Of a stretch of DNA of 61,824 nt, positions 23,098-32,275 are shown piece after piece. The stretch covers positions 1 to 61,824 of the forward strand of contig JAIYAU010000059.1 in assembly GCA_027488865.1 (NCBI GenBank), read 5' to 3'. Origin of the DNA: Cytophagaceae bacterium (GTDB taxonomy: Bacteria > Bacteroidota > Bacteroidia > Cytophagales > UBA9547). The position numbers were made by a program, and so were the translations under genes. Within the stretch, counting starts at the first letter, position 1; each line of letters begins with the position of its first letter. The notes under the pieces were generated by a model. It made no database searches and was not told the DNA's origin. It saw only the letters and a program-made list of their open reading frames with translations.

Positions 23098-25293
23098 TTA
23101 TTCGAGTATCACTTTTGAGCTGTAACTTTTGCCTGTTGTATTTACTCTAACTACATAAAAACCAGATGGATTTGTAACAAAGTTGAATTTAGTTTCCTTG
23201 GTTTTAATATTGTTAGCAGCTTTAACTAATATTCCGCTAATATCGTAAATATTTATTTCATTTATGTTTTCATTACCTAAGTTTTTTATAATTATTTCTT
23301 TGTTTTTACCATAAGCAAAAATTTTGTCATCTATAATTTCCTCATTTGAAGTAGTGATATTCGTAGTTTTAAAAATTAACTCAAATCTATTAGTATCTGA
23401 AGTTGTTAAATCTATTTCAAAATCAGAGACATCATTTATGATAAGGTTAGACTCGCCCTTTTTAAGATCCCCTAAATAAATTTCATAAGAAGAACCGAAT
23501 CCTTCTCTATTACTAAAATTAAATGTGTAAATTCCGTTTGCAGCAACCTTAGTAAAAATTGGGATGATTTTTAACTCATGATCATATTTTAAATGATAAA
23601 TTACTGTGGGAGTAGAACCTTTTAACAGAGCCAAGGAAGGAATTGAAGGCGCGGTAGCAAATAACTTTTTAGCATCTATTCTTACATCAAAATCCTCTGA
23701 AGCATTTTCGTTTAAAACCACAAATGACTCATCCTCAAGAGAATCACTTTTTAACAAGATATTAAGTTTTGGTTTTGACTCTTTAGCCAGCCTAACAAAA
23801 GACGTTTTAGATGTTATACGACAACTATTGTCAAAATCCAAGCTTGGACCAATAGCTATAACTTGAAAACCTTGCCCTACACTTATGGTACCATCAATAA
23901 ATGTATTAAAACCACCAGAAGAATTCCATAAATAAGCTGCACCTTCCCCACCAATATTGGTCTTATCTACGGCCCCCCAGTCTATCGAACTAGGGTATGG
24001 ATTACCAACAGTGTTTACAGCGGTATCTCCTTCTCCTACATATAAAGGTACTGATACCGAGCCGTTATTTGGAGCACCGTACAAAAACAACCTTTCTCCT
24101 GTTTTTGCATTTCTTCGGCTAAATCCTACACCTGGAGAAATTAATTGTGCTGTAGAAGACGCTTTAGTCCAAACACTGTTGTTCAAAAAGAAAAAATTCG
24201 AAGTACTGGTATTAAAACTGCCTACACTTCCATTAGATAACGGAGAGGAATAAAAACCAGCATTCCCTCGTGTAGATGAGCCTCCTCGCGCATTGATTGT
24301 TTTTTGAATCAACATATTTCCAATAACAGATCCATTTGGACCACTGGAACTTGCATCAATAAGATAGCCGTAGTTGTTAGCACTAGAGGCCAATAGAACT
24401 AACTTATTATTGGTGGTAATGGAACCAGCATCAATTTGTAATTGGTTGGAAATTTTTACCGAATCTCCTGTCAAACTTAATGATTCAGTTTTATCAACAG
24501 TGAGGTTATAAAAGGTGGTTTTAGATGAACCTGAGATAGTAGAAGCATCACCAGTAATTGTAACTGTACCAGTACCTGGTGTAAAAGTTCCATTATTAAC
24601 AAAATTACTATCTAAGTTGAGTGTATTACAATTAAAATTAGTTGAATTAGCAATATTTAAATTACCAAAAATAGTAAGTGGAGAAGAAACGGTTTTAGTT
24701 GCTCCATTTGAAACAGTTAAATTATGGTAGTCATAAACTGGTATAGACTGATTTGTAGCACTTGCATAATCAAATGTTGAGTGACCCATAGAGAATGTGA
24801 TACCTGTAGGGAACGTAGATCGAACAATTACCGTAGTTGGATCAAATGTGCCATTTGGATCTAAATCGAAATTAACCCTAGCAATAGGAGTGGTGGCTGA
24901 TACAGCTCCCTTAAATTCAACAATGGCAGACCCAAATAGATTAATATTCACTATTCTAGTACCAGAACTTCCAACATTCAAGGTTGTGGTACCATTAACA
25001 GTAAGCTTACTAGACGTTAAAACATCTATTACAGCAGAAAGTCCTACCCCCGCACCACTTGCAGGCCTTGCTGTCATAATTAAGTTATTGCAAGAGAAAT
25101 TACCATCAACTTTGACATAACCTCCACCTTGATTCCAAATCACCAATACATTGTCGCTAGCCGTGGGGAGTTGCCCTGTACTCCAATTATTAGGTTTACT
25201 CCATAACCCATCCCCACCAGTATTTGTCCAAACAATTTGTGGAAAGGCAGAAATAGAAATAACAAATGTTAGAATATATAAATAAATTCTCAT
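23098..25293 (-). CDS. T9SS type A sorting-domain surface protein
   Basis: 731 aa from ATG 25293, chosen because MRIYLYILTFVISISAFPQ is a clean signal peptide; the 96 bp of open frame upstream is not signal-like. The mature protein opens with WTNTGGDGLWSKPNNWSTGQ, typical of beta-helix surface proteins, and continues with Thr/Asn/Gly-rich strands and LNLDSNFVNNGTFTPGTGTV. About 540-640 is a beta-sandwich-like segment. It ends with a T9SS type A domain: IFAYGKNKEIIIKN, INIYDISGILVK, SGFYVVRVNTTGK, KVILE. Likely exported and anchored on the outer membrane. It follows the polysaccharide kinase gene and precedes the PID-CTERM gene on the same strand. No enzymatic motif seen. Confidence 0.8.
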   Translation of the reverse strand: MRIYLYILTFVISISAFPQIVWTNTGGDGLWSKPNNWSTGQLPTASDNVLVIWNQGGGYVKVDGNFSCNNLIMTARPASGAGVGLSAVIDVLTSSKLTVNGTTTLNVGSSGTRIVNINLFGSAIVEFKGAVSATTPIARVNFDLDPNGTFDPTTVIVRSTFPTGITFSMGHSTFDYASATNQSIPVYDYHNLTVSNGATKTVSSPLTIFGNLNIANSTNFNCNTLNLDSNFVNNGTFTPGTGTVTITGDASTISGSSKTTFYNLTVDKTESLSLTGDSVKISNQLQIDAGSITTNNKLVLLASSANNYGYLIDASSSGPNGSVIGNMLIQKTINARGGSSTRGNAGFYSSPLSNGSVGSFNTSTSNFFFLNNSVWTKASSTAQLISPGVGFSRRNAKTGERLFLYGAPNNGSVSVPLYVGEGDTAVNTVGNPYPSSIDWGAVDKTNIGGEGAAYLWNSSGGFNTFIDGTISVGQGFQVIAIGPSLDFDNSCRITSKTSFVRLAKESKPKLNILLKSDSLEDESFVVLNENASEDFDVRIDAKKLFATAPSIPSLALLKGSTPTVIYHLKYDHELKIIPIFTKVAANGIYTFNFSNREGFGSSYEIYLGDLKKGESNLIINDVSDFEIDLTTSDTNRFELIFKTTNITTSNEEIIDDKIFAYGKNKEIIIKNLGNENINEINIYDISGILVKAANNIKTKETKFNFVTNPSGFYVVRVNTTGKSYSSKVILE

Positions 25294-25377
25294 TTTAAGA
25301 AGATGGTGTGGGTAAAATATTGTATTTAAATGCAATATCCTACGTCTATACGAAGAAAGTTGAATTAGGTTTAAACA

Positions 25378-25385
25378 CAAATTTA
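25378..25385 (-). promoter_or_regulatory. Candidate -7 box before the T9SS cargo gene
   Basis: TAAATTTG on the reverse strand in the gap between the kinase stop and the cargo start. Exact TAnnTTTG, but no clear -33 partner, and such words are common in AT-rich DNA. Confidence 0.3.
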
Positions 25386-25391
25386 GCAAAT

Positions 25392-27854
25392 TTAAATTAT
25401 TTTATTAAACAGCTTTCCCAAATACCTTATAACCTTACCTTTAAACGTAGTTACCTCATCCTCTTGATAATATCCATAACCGTAACTATAATTTTGCCCG
25501 TATCCGTAACCATAGCCGTAGCCATAGCCATAGCCTCCTATTCCTGCTTTAGCATCATTATACACAACATATAAACCCTTAATTTTATCTAACTTAAAGA
25601 TAATTTCTATCTCTTTTACCATATTAATTTTGGTATAGTTTTGCCTTACCATAAACAGTGTAGCATCGGCATATTTTGCAAAAACAAAATAATCTGCTAC
25701 CAACCCTATTGGAGGAGCATCAAAAATAATATAATCATATTGATACTGTTCGGTCAATTCCTGTATCAAATCCTTCATTCTCTTGCTTTCCAACAGCTCC
25801 ATAGGGTTAGGAGGAATAGGTCCTGCACTTATCACATCCAAATTAACATATGCACTTTTGGTAATAATTTCTTCCAACGAGGCCTTGCCTACTAAATAAG
25901 TACTTAACCCATTGTCGTTAGAAATACCCATATTCTTATGCACTTTGGGTTTACGCATATCTCCTCCTACTATGATCGTTTTTAGCCCTGCTGATGCAAT
26001 GGATGTAGCAAGATTGATTGAGAAAAATGTTTTTCCTTCCCCACTTATAGACGAGGTAACACCAATGATTTTAGTCTTCTTGTCTGAGGCTATATATTGC
26101 AAGTTTACCCGAACTGCACGAACTGTTTCAGAAAAAAAAGACTTGGGAAAATCATTGACTGGATTTTGTGATTCTCCTGTGTAATGTGATATAATACCAA
26201 GTATAGGAACCTGTGTGTTTTTGGTAATGATATCCTTACTGGTTATGGTGGAGTTTAGATAAATTATTAAAAATATTATTACCATTGGCAATATTAATGA
26301 ATACATCAGTGCCTTATTGTAAATTCCCTTTGCATCTGGTGAAACCATGCCTGTAACTTGTGCTCTATGCAATAACTTATTGTCAGTAGAATTTGCGGCT
26401 TTAGAAATACTTAACTCAGTTCTCTTTTCTAATAAGTAATTATAAATATTATCATTTAGGCTAAATTTTCTTTTAATTTTAAGAAAATTCCTTTCCTTTT
26501 CGGGCAATTGATTTAGAACATATTTAATTTTATTTACTCTTTGTTCGTTGTCATCTAAGCTAATTTTGGCAGATCCACTTATATTCTTAAGATTTTCTAG
26601 TATGGCCTTTTTAGTGTTTTTCATTTTTAGATCCAAAACACTATAAGTTGGGTTCTTTTCCTTTCCTGCGTAACCGAACGCCACCAGTTCGGAATGCAAT
26701 TGATAAAGTTCATTAATCAACTTGGTCAGCATCCCATCTTCTACACCCATTAAAGATGGTGCAATCAAATCCTTAATGTTATAATTATTTGTAATATACT
26801 CTTCTAAATAATTGTAATATTTTTGTTTAAGCAAAATTGTTGATCTTTCGTTATCCAAAACCTCTATTTGAGAATAAGCTTTTTCTGCGACAAGACCAAT
26901 ATCCATAACGTTCTCTTTCTTTCGTAGGTATTCTAATTGATTCTCAGCTCCTTGTAATGAATCTGAGATTTCAAAAAGCTGTTCATCTATGAACTGTAGA
27001 GTATTGGTAATGATTAAATTTTTTTCCTCTAACCCAGAAATAATATAAATTTCACCAAGTTTATTGATAAAATTAATTTCTTTTGCTGGCACATCTCCCG
27101 AAGTTGACAGCGCAATAAATGAAGTACCTTTGCTAGGTTGTTCAATTCCTAACTTTGAAATATACTGCCAAGTTAGAGATTCTAAATCATTGATCCGAAA
27201 TGAATAATCCGCATCACTTCGGGCCAGTTCCTTATGTTTACCATTTTTAAAAATAGTAAGTCTAAACATATTAGACTCACATAATTCACCATAATTACCA
27301 ATCACCTCGAAGGTATTTTCACTAGGTTTTAAACCAAAAGTACGTTGAAAAAAATTGGGCTGCTTTTTAATATAAATAACAAAAGTCGAGTCACTTAATT
27401 CCTTGATAGAAAAATTGGTAGCTACTTGATTATTAAAAGTTGTATCAATTCTAACGATAAATGGTGCTGCTTCAGCTGGATAAATCTCCTGTTGTTTTAT
27501 ATCTCCAGTTACAAAATAAGATATTTTGAAATCTAATAAACCAATAGTTCTTCTTACTATTTCTCTAGATCGAATAACTTCTATTTCATTTTGGATGTTT
27601 CTGGCCGTTGACACCGTTTGAAAATAGCTCAATAAATTTTCAGAACCCATCTTTCGATTCTTGTCATCTTTGATTAATAAAGTTGCCCTTACCGAATAGA
27701 TTGAGGTGGCATATCGAATGTCGTAAAAGGCCTTAATATAAAAGAATGCAAAAGCGATAACAAAAAGATACCAATACTTTAAACCTAAAAAAAATATACC
27801 TTTTACGTTGATATTTATTGAATCTTGATTCGTACTATTTGTTACTTTCTCCAA
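25392..27854 (-). CDS. Wzc-type polysaccharide co-polymerase / tyrosine autokinase
   Basis: 820 aa inner-membrane protein. N-terminal Wzz domain with a transmembrane helix (~25-45). A long coiled-coil-rich periplasmic region follows (~50-500), with GNVR-type LPEKERNFLKIKRKF. The second helix is near 520-540 (LILPMVIIFLIIYLN). The cytoplasmic bacterial tyrosine kinase domain has Walker A SSISGEGKT (~598-606), A' VGGDMRKPKVH and Walker B IIFDAPPIG (~715). The C-terminal tail has eleven tyrosines alternating with glycine (~772-796), the autophosphorylation cluster. It controls chain length and export of a capsule or exopolysaccharide. It lies 1 bp after the Wza-like gene stop, forming the classic pair. 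Confidence 0.92.
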   Translation of the reverse strand: MEKVTNSTNQDSININVKGIFFLGLKYWYLFVIAFAFFYIKAFYDIRYATSIYSVRATLLIKDDKNRKMGSENLLSYFQTVSTARNIQNEIEVIRSREIVRRTIGLLDFKISYFVTGDIKQQEIYPAEAAPFIVRIDTTFNNQVATNFSIKELSDSTFVIYIKKQPNFFQRTFGLKPSENTFEVIGNYGELCESNMFRLTIFKNGKHKELARSDADYSFRINDLESLTWQYISKLGIEQPSKGTSFIALSTSGDVPAKEINFINKLGEIYIISGLEEKNLIITNTLQFIDEQLFEISDSLQGAENQLEYLRKKENVMDIGLVAEKAYSQIEVLDNERSTILLKQKYYNYLEEYITNNYNIKDLIAPSLMGVEDGMLTKLINELYQLHSELVAFGYAGKEKNPTYSVLDLKMKNTKKAILENLKNISGSAKISLDDNEQRVNKIKYVLNQLPEKERNFLKIKRKFSLNDNIYNYLLEKRTELSISKAANSTDNKLLHRAQVTGMVSPDAKGIYNKALMYSLILPMVIIFLIIYLNSTITSKDIITKNTQVPILGIISHYTGESQNPVNDFPKSFFSETVRAVRVNLQYIASDKKTKIIGVTSSISGEGKTFFSINLATSIASAGLKTIIVGGDMRKPKVHKNMGISNDNGLSTYLVGKASLEEIITKSAYVNLDVISAGPIPPNPMELLESKRMKDLIQELTEQYQYDYIIFDAPPIGLVADYFVFAKYADATLFMVRQNYTKINMVKEIEIIFKLDKIKGLYVVYNDAKAGIGGYGYGYGYGYGYGQNYSYGYGYYQEDEVTTFKGKVIRYLGKLFNKII

Positions 27855-27855
27855 C

Positions 27856-28608
27856 TTATCTAATATTACGAGTGGTGATTAATAATGAAAAAAATAGAGT
27901 CACGAGGGACAATCCAAAACTAACATTCGTAATATTAGCCCTGTCTGTTTTAGCCTTTCTTCTGTCTATTATAATGGTATCGTTATTTTGAAGATAATAT
28001 AAATTTGATGTAATTAAATCCTTTTTACTTACATCTACTACAAATAACTCTACTTCATTTCCCTTTTTTCGTAAAATTTTCACGTGTTGTCTATCACCAA
28101 ATTCAGTAATGTCACCTGCTAGAGCTAGTGCTTCATATATATGAACTCTGCTAGTTATAGCTTGTATTTGTCCTGGCCGCCCAATCTCTCCAAGTACATT
28201 AAACTTAAACCCTACCTTAACACTTACTGTTACATACTGTAAATATTGATTTAAATTTTTTTGAATTGTATCACTAGCCTGATTACAAGTAAGACCTTGA
28301 ACCTTAATTTTACCAACAAGAGGCAATTCAATAAATCCTTGACTGTCAATTAAATACCCTTTTAATTGATCAGTTGTATTGTTTCCAGAGGAATTAAACC
28401 TATTCTCAATTAAATCAGTGCTGGTGGCTACGGTGCTAATAATATTAACCGCCAAAACATCAGCTGCCTGAATTTTATATTCACTTACAGTGTCTAATTG
28501 GAATTTTTCATATTTGGCATCAGAGTGTGGTAACAGATAAAGTGTTTTCTTATGCCTTACACATGCTGCTAGTGAAAAAAAAACTATTAATAAAATCCCG
28601 AATCGCAT
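27856..28608 (-). CDS. Wza-like polysaccharide export lipoprotein
   Basis: 250 aa. Lipoprotein signal MRFGILLIVFFSLAAC with the modified Cys at residue 16, so it is anchored in the outer membrane. A poly-export domain follows (YKIQAADVLAVNIIST ... GFIELPLVGKIKVQGLT) and then an SLBB-type block (FNVLGEIGRPGQIQA). The C terminus is a hydrophobic helix (FGLSLVTLFFSLLI) that could insert in the outer membrane, as the Wza C-terminal helix does. It is the exit channel partner of the Wzc-type kinase immediately downstream. No polymerase or flippase genes are next to the pair, so the polysaccharide repeat unit must be made elsewhere. Confidence 0.88.
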   Translation of the reverse strand: MRFGILLIVFFSLAACVRHKKTLYLLPHSDAKYEKFQLDTVSEYKIQAADVLAVNIISTVATSTDLIENRFNSSGNNTTDQLKGYLIDSQGFIELPLVGKIKVQGLTCNQASDTIQKNLNQYLQYVTVSVKVGFKFNVLGEIGRPGQIQAITSRVHIYEALALAGDITEFGDRQHVKILRKKGNEVELFVVDVSKKDLITSNLYYLQNNDTIIIDRRKAKTDRANITNVSFGLSLVTLFFSLLITTRNIR

Positions 28609-28628
28609 TGATTTTTTAAATTACAAGG

Positions 28629-28636
28629 CAAAATTA
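28629..28636 (-). promoter_or_regulatory. Candidate -7 box for the wza-wzc operon
   Basis: TAATTTTG on the reverse strand, exact TAnnTTTG, 20 bp before the ATG of the export lipoprotein. A weak -33 only. Confidence 0.45.
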
Positions 28637-28674
28637 GGATAATTAATCAAAAATAAAAGATTAAAATAATTTTA

Positions 28675-29076
28675 CTATTTTTTGCGGATGAGTTTTATTA
28701 GCTCTGACTCGATGGTCCAGTCCTTGGCAAGCTTTAAAAGTGCGGTGGCTTCCATTTCAGTAATGTATCCTTTCTTATTAGTAGCAATCCATACCTTATT
28801 CAAATATTGAAGCTTAGTTTCTTTATCAATATCTACAAAAATCTCCTTTAAATATTGTCTTGTTCTTTCAAAAGCAGAATACCTGTCTTGGCTAATAAAC
28901 TCATAAGCCCATTCCAATTCATCCGTAGCGTCAAGGTCTTCTGCGGTTTCTTTCAACAGCAACTTTTCGTTTTCATCCAATTCATGATAATGGAAGATAA
29001 CGGATTCTAAGAGCATTAATGCCTTTTTCTGATCACTGGTCATCCAATCAATATTTTGTAGGTTATATGTTTCCAT
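28675..29076 (-). CDS. Small helical, possibly TerB-like protein
   Basis: 133 aa, acidic, no signal or membrane segment, predicted all helical. Segments ELDENEKLLLKE and NKKGYITEMEATALLKL have the spacing and acidic, Ca/metal-site look of the TerB tellurite-resistance helical family, but sequence similarity is only suggestive. It sits between hemW (55 bp after the hemW start, same strand) and the wza-wzc promoter. Its job is unknown; no neighbour suggests one. Confidence 0.5.
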   Translation of the reverse strand: METYNLQNIDWMTSDQKKALMLLESVIFHYHELDENEKLLLKETAEDLDATDELEWAYEFISQDRYSAFERTRQYLKEIFVDIDKETKLQYLNKVWIATNKKGYITEMEATALLKLAKDWTIESELIKLIRKK

Positions 29077-29131
29077 TTTTTTGGAAAACTTTGACTGTTT
29101 AATTTAAAAACCAAAATCATAGTTTTAATCT

Positions 29132-30253
29132 TTATTCTAAAAAAAGGTCAAAAGTAATCTTGTCAGCTAGCAATTTTCCCTTTTTTGTTAGGATTAAATT
29201 CCCGTTGGAAAGATACATGTAATTATCTGAAAAATAAAAATCCAAACGTGTATTTTTCAATAACTCAAAGTTAAACTTATTTTTCAAAAAATCAATATTA
29301 CAGCCACTACTTGTGCGCAAACCTAGCATAATATGTTCATTTATTAAATCCTTTTCGCTAAGAATTTCTTTAGTAAAATGAAGCTCTCCCTTATTAACTT
29401 TTTCAAGATATAAATGATTGTGGCTTAAATTGTACTGTCTAGAAATGATGTTATAAGAATGTGCGCTTGGCCCTACACCCAAGTAAGGAATTTTCTTCCA
29501 ATAATTGTTATTGTGGATTGAATAAAAGTTTGGTTTACCAAAATTAGAAATTTCATATTGTTCAAAACCAGCCATTTCCAGTTGTTCAGTTAATAATTCA
29601 AATTGAAAAGCGCTAAATTCATCGTCCACATTTTGTATTCGGTTAGTTTTGAGCCATTTTCCAAATACTGTGTTGGGTTCTATGGTGAGACAATAGGCTG
29701 AAATATGTGGAACGTTTAATGAAATAGCTGTTTGCAAATCGCTTAACCAGATCTTATGATCGGCTGCGGCAATTCCATAAATAAGGTCTAGACTTATATT
29801 ATTTATTCCATATTCTTGGGCCAATTTAATACTTCTTTCGGCTTCATTTCCGGTGTGGGTTCTATTTAAATATTTTAAATTATCATTATTAAACGACTGA
29901 ATACCAACACTTAACCGGTTTATACCTAACAAAGGCAATTCTTTAATATAGTCAAGGTTTAAATCATCAGGATTAGCTTCAAGGGTAATTTCAACTTGTG
30001 GATCAACCTGAAACTGTTTGTACACTGTGTTTAATAGGCTTGATAAATTTGTGTGATTTAACAATGACGGTGTGCCTCCTCCAAAATATATGGTACCTAT
30101 GGGTTGGTTAAATAAATAGTCTTTTTGTAATTCAATTTCCTTGCATATCGTTTCTATCATTAAGTCCTTGTAAGACTGATTTGTACTAAAGTGAAAATCA
30201 CAATAGTGACAGGCCTGTTTGCAAAATGGAATATGAATATAAATGCCTGCCAT
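29132..30253 (-). CDS. hemW: Radical SAM HemW (coproporphyrinogen-dehydrogenase-like) protein
   Basis: 373 aa. Radical SAM cluster motif CKQACHYC (Cys11, Cys15, Cys18) directly after MAGIYIHIPF, then IYFGGGTPSLL and EANPDD, and an HemN-like C-terminal domain. HemW is a heme chaperone that hands heme to membrane respiratory proteins rather than an oxygen-independent coproporphyrinogen oxidase. The extended N-terminal motif expected of HemN is absent, which favours HemW. It could serve heme delivery for the respiratory cluster at the other end of the window. Confidence 0.88.
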   Translation of the reverse strand: MAGIYIHIPFCKQACHYCDFHFSTNQSYKDLMIETICKEIELQKDYLFNQPIGTIYFGGGTPSLLNHTNLSSLLNTVYKQFQVDPQVEITLEANPDDLNLDYIKELPLLGINRLSVGIQSFNNDNLKYLNRTHTGNEAERSIKLAQEYGINNISLDLIYGIAAADHKIWLSDLQTAISLNVPHISAYCLTIEPNTVFGKWLKTNRIQNVDDEFSAFQFELLTEQLEMAGFEQYEISNFGKPNFYSIHNNNYWKKIPYLGVGPSAHSYNIISRQYNLSHNHLYLEKVNKGELHFTKEILSEKDLINEHIMLGLRTSSGCNIDFLKNKFNFELLKNTRLDFYFSDNYMYLSNGNLILTKKGKLLADKITFDLFLE

Positions 30254-30304
30254 GATACCTTAAATTACTACACTTGTTGTTAACAAAAACCTCTTAATAA
30301 AGAT

Positions 30305-32086
30305 TTACATACGTTCAGGAACATCTATGCCAAGCAACAACATTGCTGATTTAATAACCTTTGCAGTAGCAAGGCATAATTGTAATCTCAATTTCATTTT
30401 GGAGGTATCTGTTTCCTTTAGCACCGATAACTCATTATAAAAAGTGTTGAAAAGCTTGGCCAATTCATATACATAATTTGCAACTAATGAAGGTGCGTAT
30501 TCATCAGCGGCTTGTTTAATGGTGCTTTCAAAATTTGAAAGCCAAACTATAACATCCTTTTCGGAGTCTTCTAATAAAACACTGTTACTATTGGTGAGAA
30601 AATCTAAATTTAATTGTTCTGCTTTTCGCAAAACGGATTTAATACGAGCATGTGTGTACTGTATGTAAGGACCAGTATTGCCTTGTAAATCAATTGATTC
30701 TTGAGGATTAAACAACATTCGTTTTTTAGGATCCACCTTTAACAGATAGTATTTTAATGCCCCAATACCCAACGTTTCAAATAAATTATTTAAGTCGTTT
30801 TCTTCAAAATCGTCAAGTTTACCCGATTCTTTGCTATATGCTGCAACCTCGTTTACAACTTCTTGCATTAAATCATCCGCATCTACCACAGTACCTTCCC
30901 TTGATTTCATTTTACCAGAAGGTAAATCTACCATACCATAACTAAGATGGTATATTCCTTCGGCATAGACTCTGTCTAGTCTTTTCATAATGTTTTTTAA
31001 TACCACAAAATGATAATCTTGTTCATTGCCAACAACATAAACAGACTTATCAATCCCAAATTCTTGATATTTGAGATCAGCAGTACCCATATCCTGAGTT
31101 ATGTAAACAGAAGTGCCATCAGCTCTTAAAACCAGTTTCTGATCTAGTCCTTCTGGTGCAAGATCAATCCAAACTGAATTATCCTCTTTATGGTAAAAGA
31201 CTCCTTTAGCTACTCCTTCTTCCACTATTCCTTTACCCAGTAAGTATGTATCTGACTCATAATAATATTTGTCAAATTTGACCCCCATCCTTTTATAGGT
31301 TTTTTCAAAACCTGCGTAAACCCAGCTATTCATTTTATTCCAAAGACTTAAGACTTCTGGGTCATTGGCCTCCCAACGTCTTAATAAATCTTGTGCCTCT
31401 TGTAGCAAAGGGTTATTTTTTTCAATTTCTTCATCATTCCAGCCTAATTCTCTTAGTTCAGAAGCTTTTTCTTTTAGTGCCTTGTCAAAAATTACGTAAT
31501 ATTTACCCACCAAATGATCACCTTTCATATTTGCACTTTCTGGAGTCTCATTATTGCCATATTTTGTATATGCCAACATGCTCTTGCAAATGTGTATACC
31601 TCTGTCGTTGATTAGGTTAGCTTTAATAACGGCATACCCATTTGCTTCCAAAATTTGAGCCACTGCGTATCCTAAAAAATTGTTTCTGAGATGACCAAGG
31701 TGTAATGGTTTATTAGTATTGGGACTTGAATATTCCACCATAACTGTCAGTCCATTGTCTGGTTGTCTTCCAAAATTACTATCTGAGACCACAGTTTCAA
31801 GAAACTCTTGCCAATAGTTATCTTTTAGGGTTAAATTCAAAAAGCCCTTGATCACATTGTAATTGGCAATAATAGAGGTATGGTTGATTAAATATTCACC
31901 AATAATTTTTCCTGTTTCCTCTGGGGATTTTTTGCTGAATTTAGTAAATGGAAAGACAACTAGAGTATGTGAACCTTCAAATTCTTTTCTCGTAGCTTGC
32001 AATACAACAGGTTCTTTATTATCCACTTGAAAGCAACTAGTAATACATTCATTCACGAAAGGCGATAAAAAAGTGTCAAGCGTCAT
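30305..32086 (-). CDS. argS: Arginyl-tRNA synthetase
   Basis: 593 aa, usual bacterial length. N-terminal additional (Arg-tRNA synth N) domain, then catalytic VEYSSPNTNKPLHLGHLRNN with HLGH at about 127-130, the KMSKS loop as KMKSREG (~390), and the helical DALR anticodon domain at the C terminus (ending PERM). Class Ia enzyme that charges tRNA-Arg. The ATG MTLDTFLSPF fits. It is transcribed divergently from the arginine decarboxylase gene, so two enzymes that consume arginine share a 189-bp upstream region. Confidence 0.97.
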   Translation of the reverse strand: MTLDTFLSPFVNECITSCFQVDNKEPVVLQATRKEFEGSHTLVVFPFTKFSKKSPEETGKIIGEYLINHTSIIANYNVIKGFLNLTLKDNYWQEFLETVVSDSNFGRQPDNGLTVMVEYSSPNTNKPLHLGHLRNNFLGYAVAQILEANGYAVIKANLINDRGIHICKSMLAYTKYGNNETPESANMKGDHLVGKYYVIFDKALKEKASELRELGWNDEEIEKNNPLLQEAQDLLRRWEANDPEVLSLWNKMNSWVYAGFEKTYKRMGVKFDKYYYESDTYLLGKGIVEEGVAKGVFYHKEDNSVWIDLAPEGLDQKLVLRADGTSVYITQDMGTADLKYQEFGIDKSVYVVGNEQDYHFVVLKNIMKRLDRVYAEGIYHLSYGMVDLPSGKMKSREGTVVDADDLMQEVVNEVAAYSKESGKLDDFEENDLNNLFETLGIGALKYYLLKVDPKKRMLFNPQESIDLQGNTGPYIQYTHARIKSVLRKAEQLNLDFLTNSNSVLLEDSEKDVIVWLSNFESTIKQAADEYAPSLVANYVYELAKLFNTFYNELSVLKETDTSKMKLRLQLCLATAKVIKSAMLLLGIDVPERM

Positions 32087-32182
32087 TTTGAGGTTTTGAT
32101 CTTATTTTAAATGTATATATTATTTTTTAATAGGTTCTTCCTTTTGTTAACGTAAACATAACATACGAATAGCGTGTTTTGC

Positions 32183-32214
32183 TTTGCAAAGATTGTAAAA
32201 ATATAGCAATTTTG
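32183..32214 (+). promoter_or_regulatory. Candidate promoter for the arginine decarboxylase gene
   Basis: TTTG at 32183-32186, 20-bp spacer, then CAATTTTG (32207-32214; one mismatch from TAnnTTTG). Leader would be ~60 nt. Confidence 0.35.
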
Positions 32215-32275
32215 TTTCGGGTGGTAAAGTCGACTCAAAAGAAATCATTAAAACAATAATTACTTTTTATAAAGC

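Noticed and set aside
25467-25538. CRISPR-like or VNTR array at the Gly-Tyr hexamers
   Set aside because: The repeat is inside an intact coding frame and encodes the expected kinase tyrosine tail.
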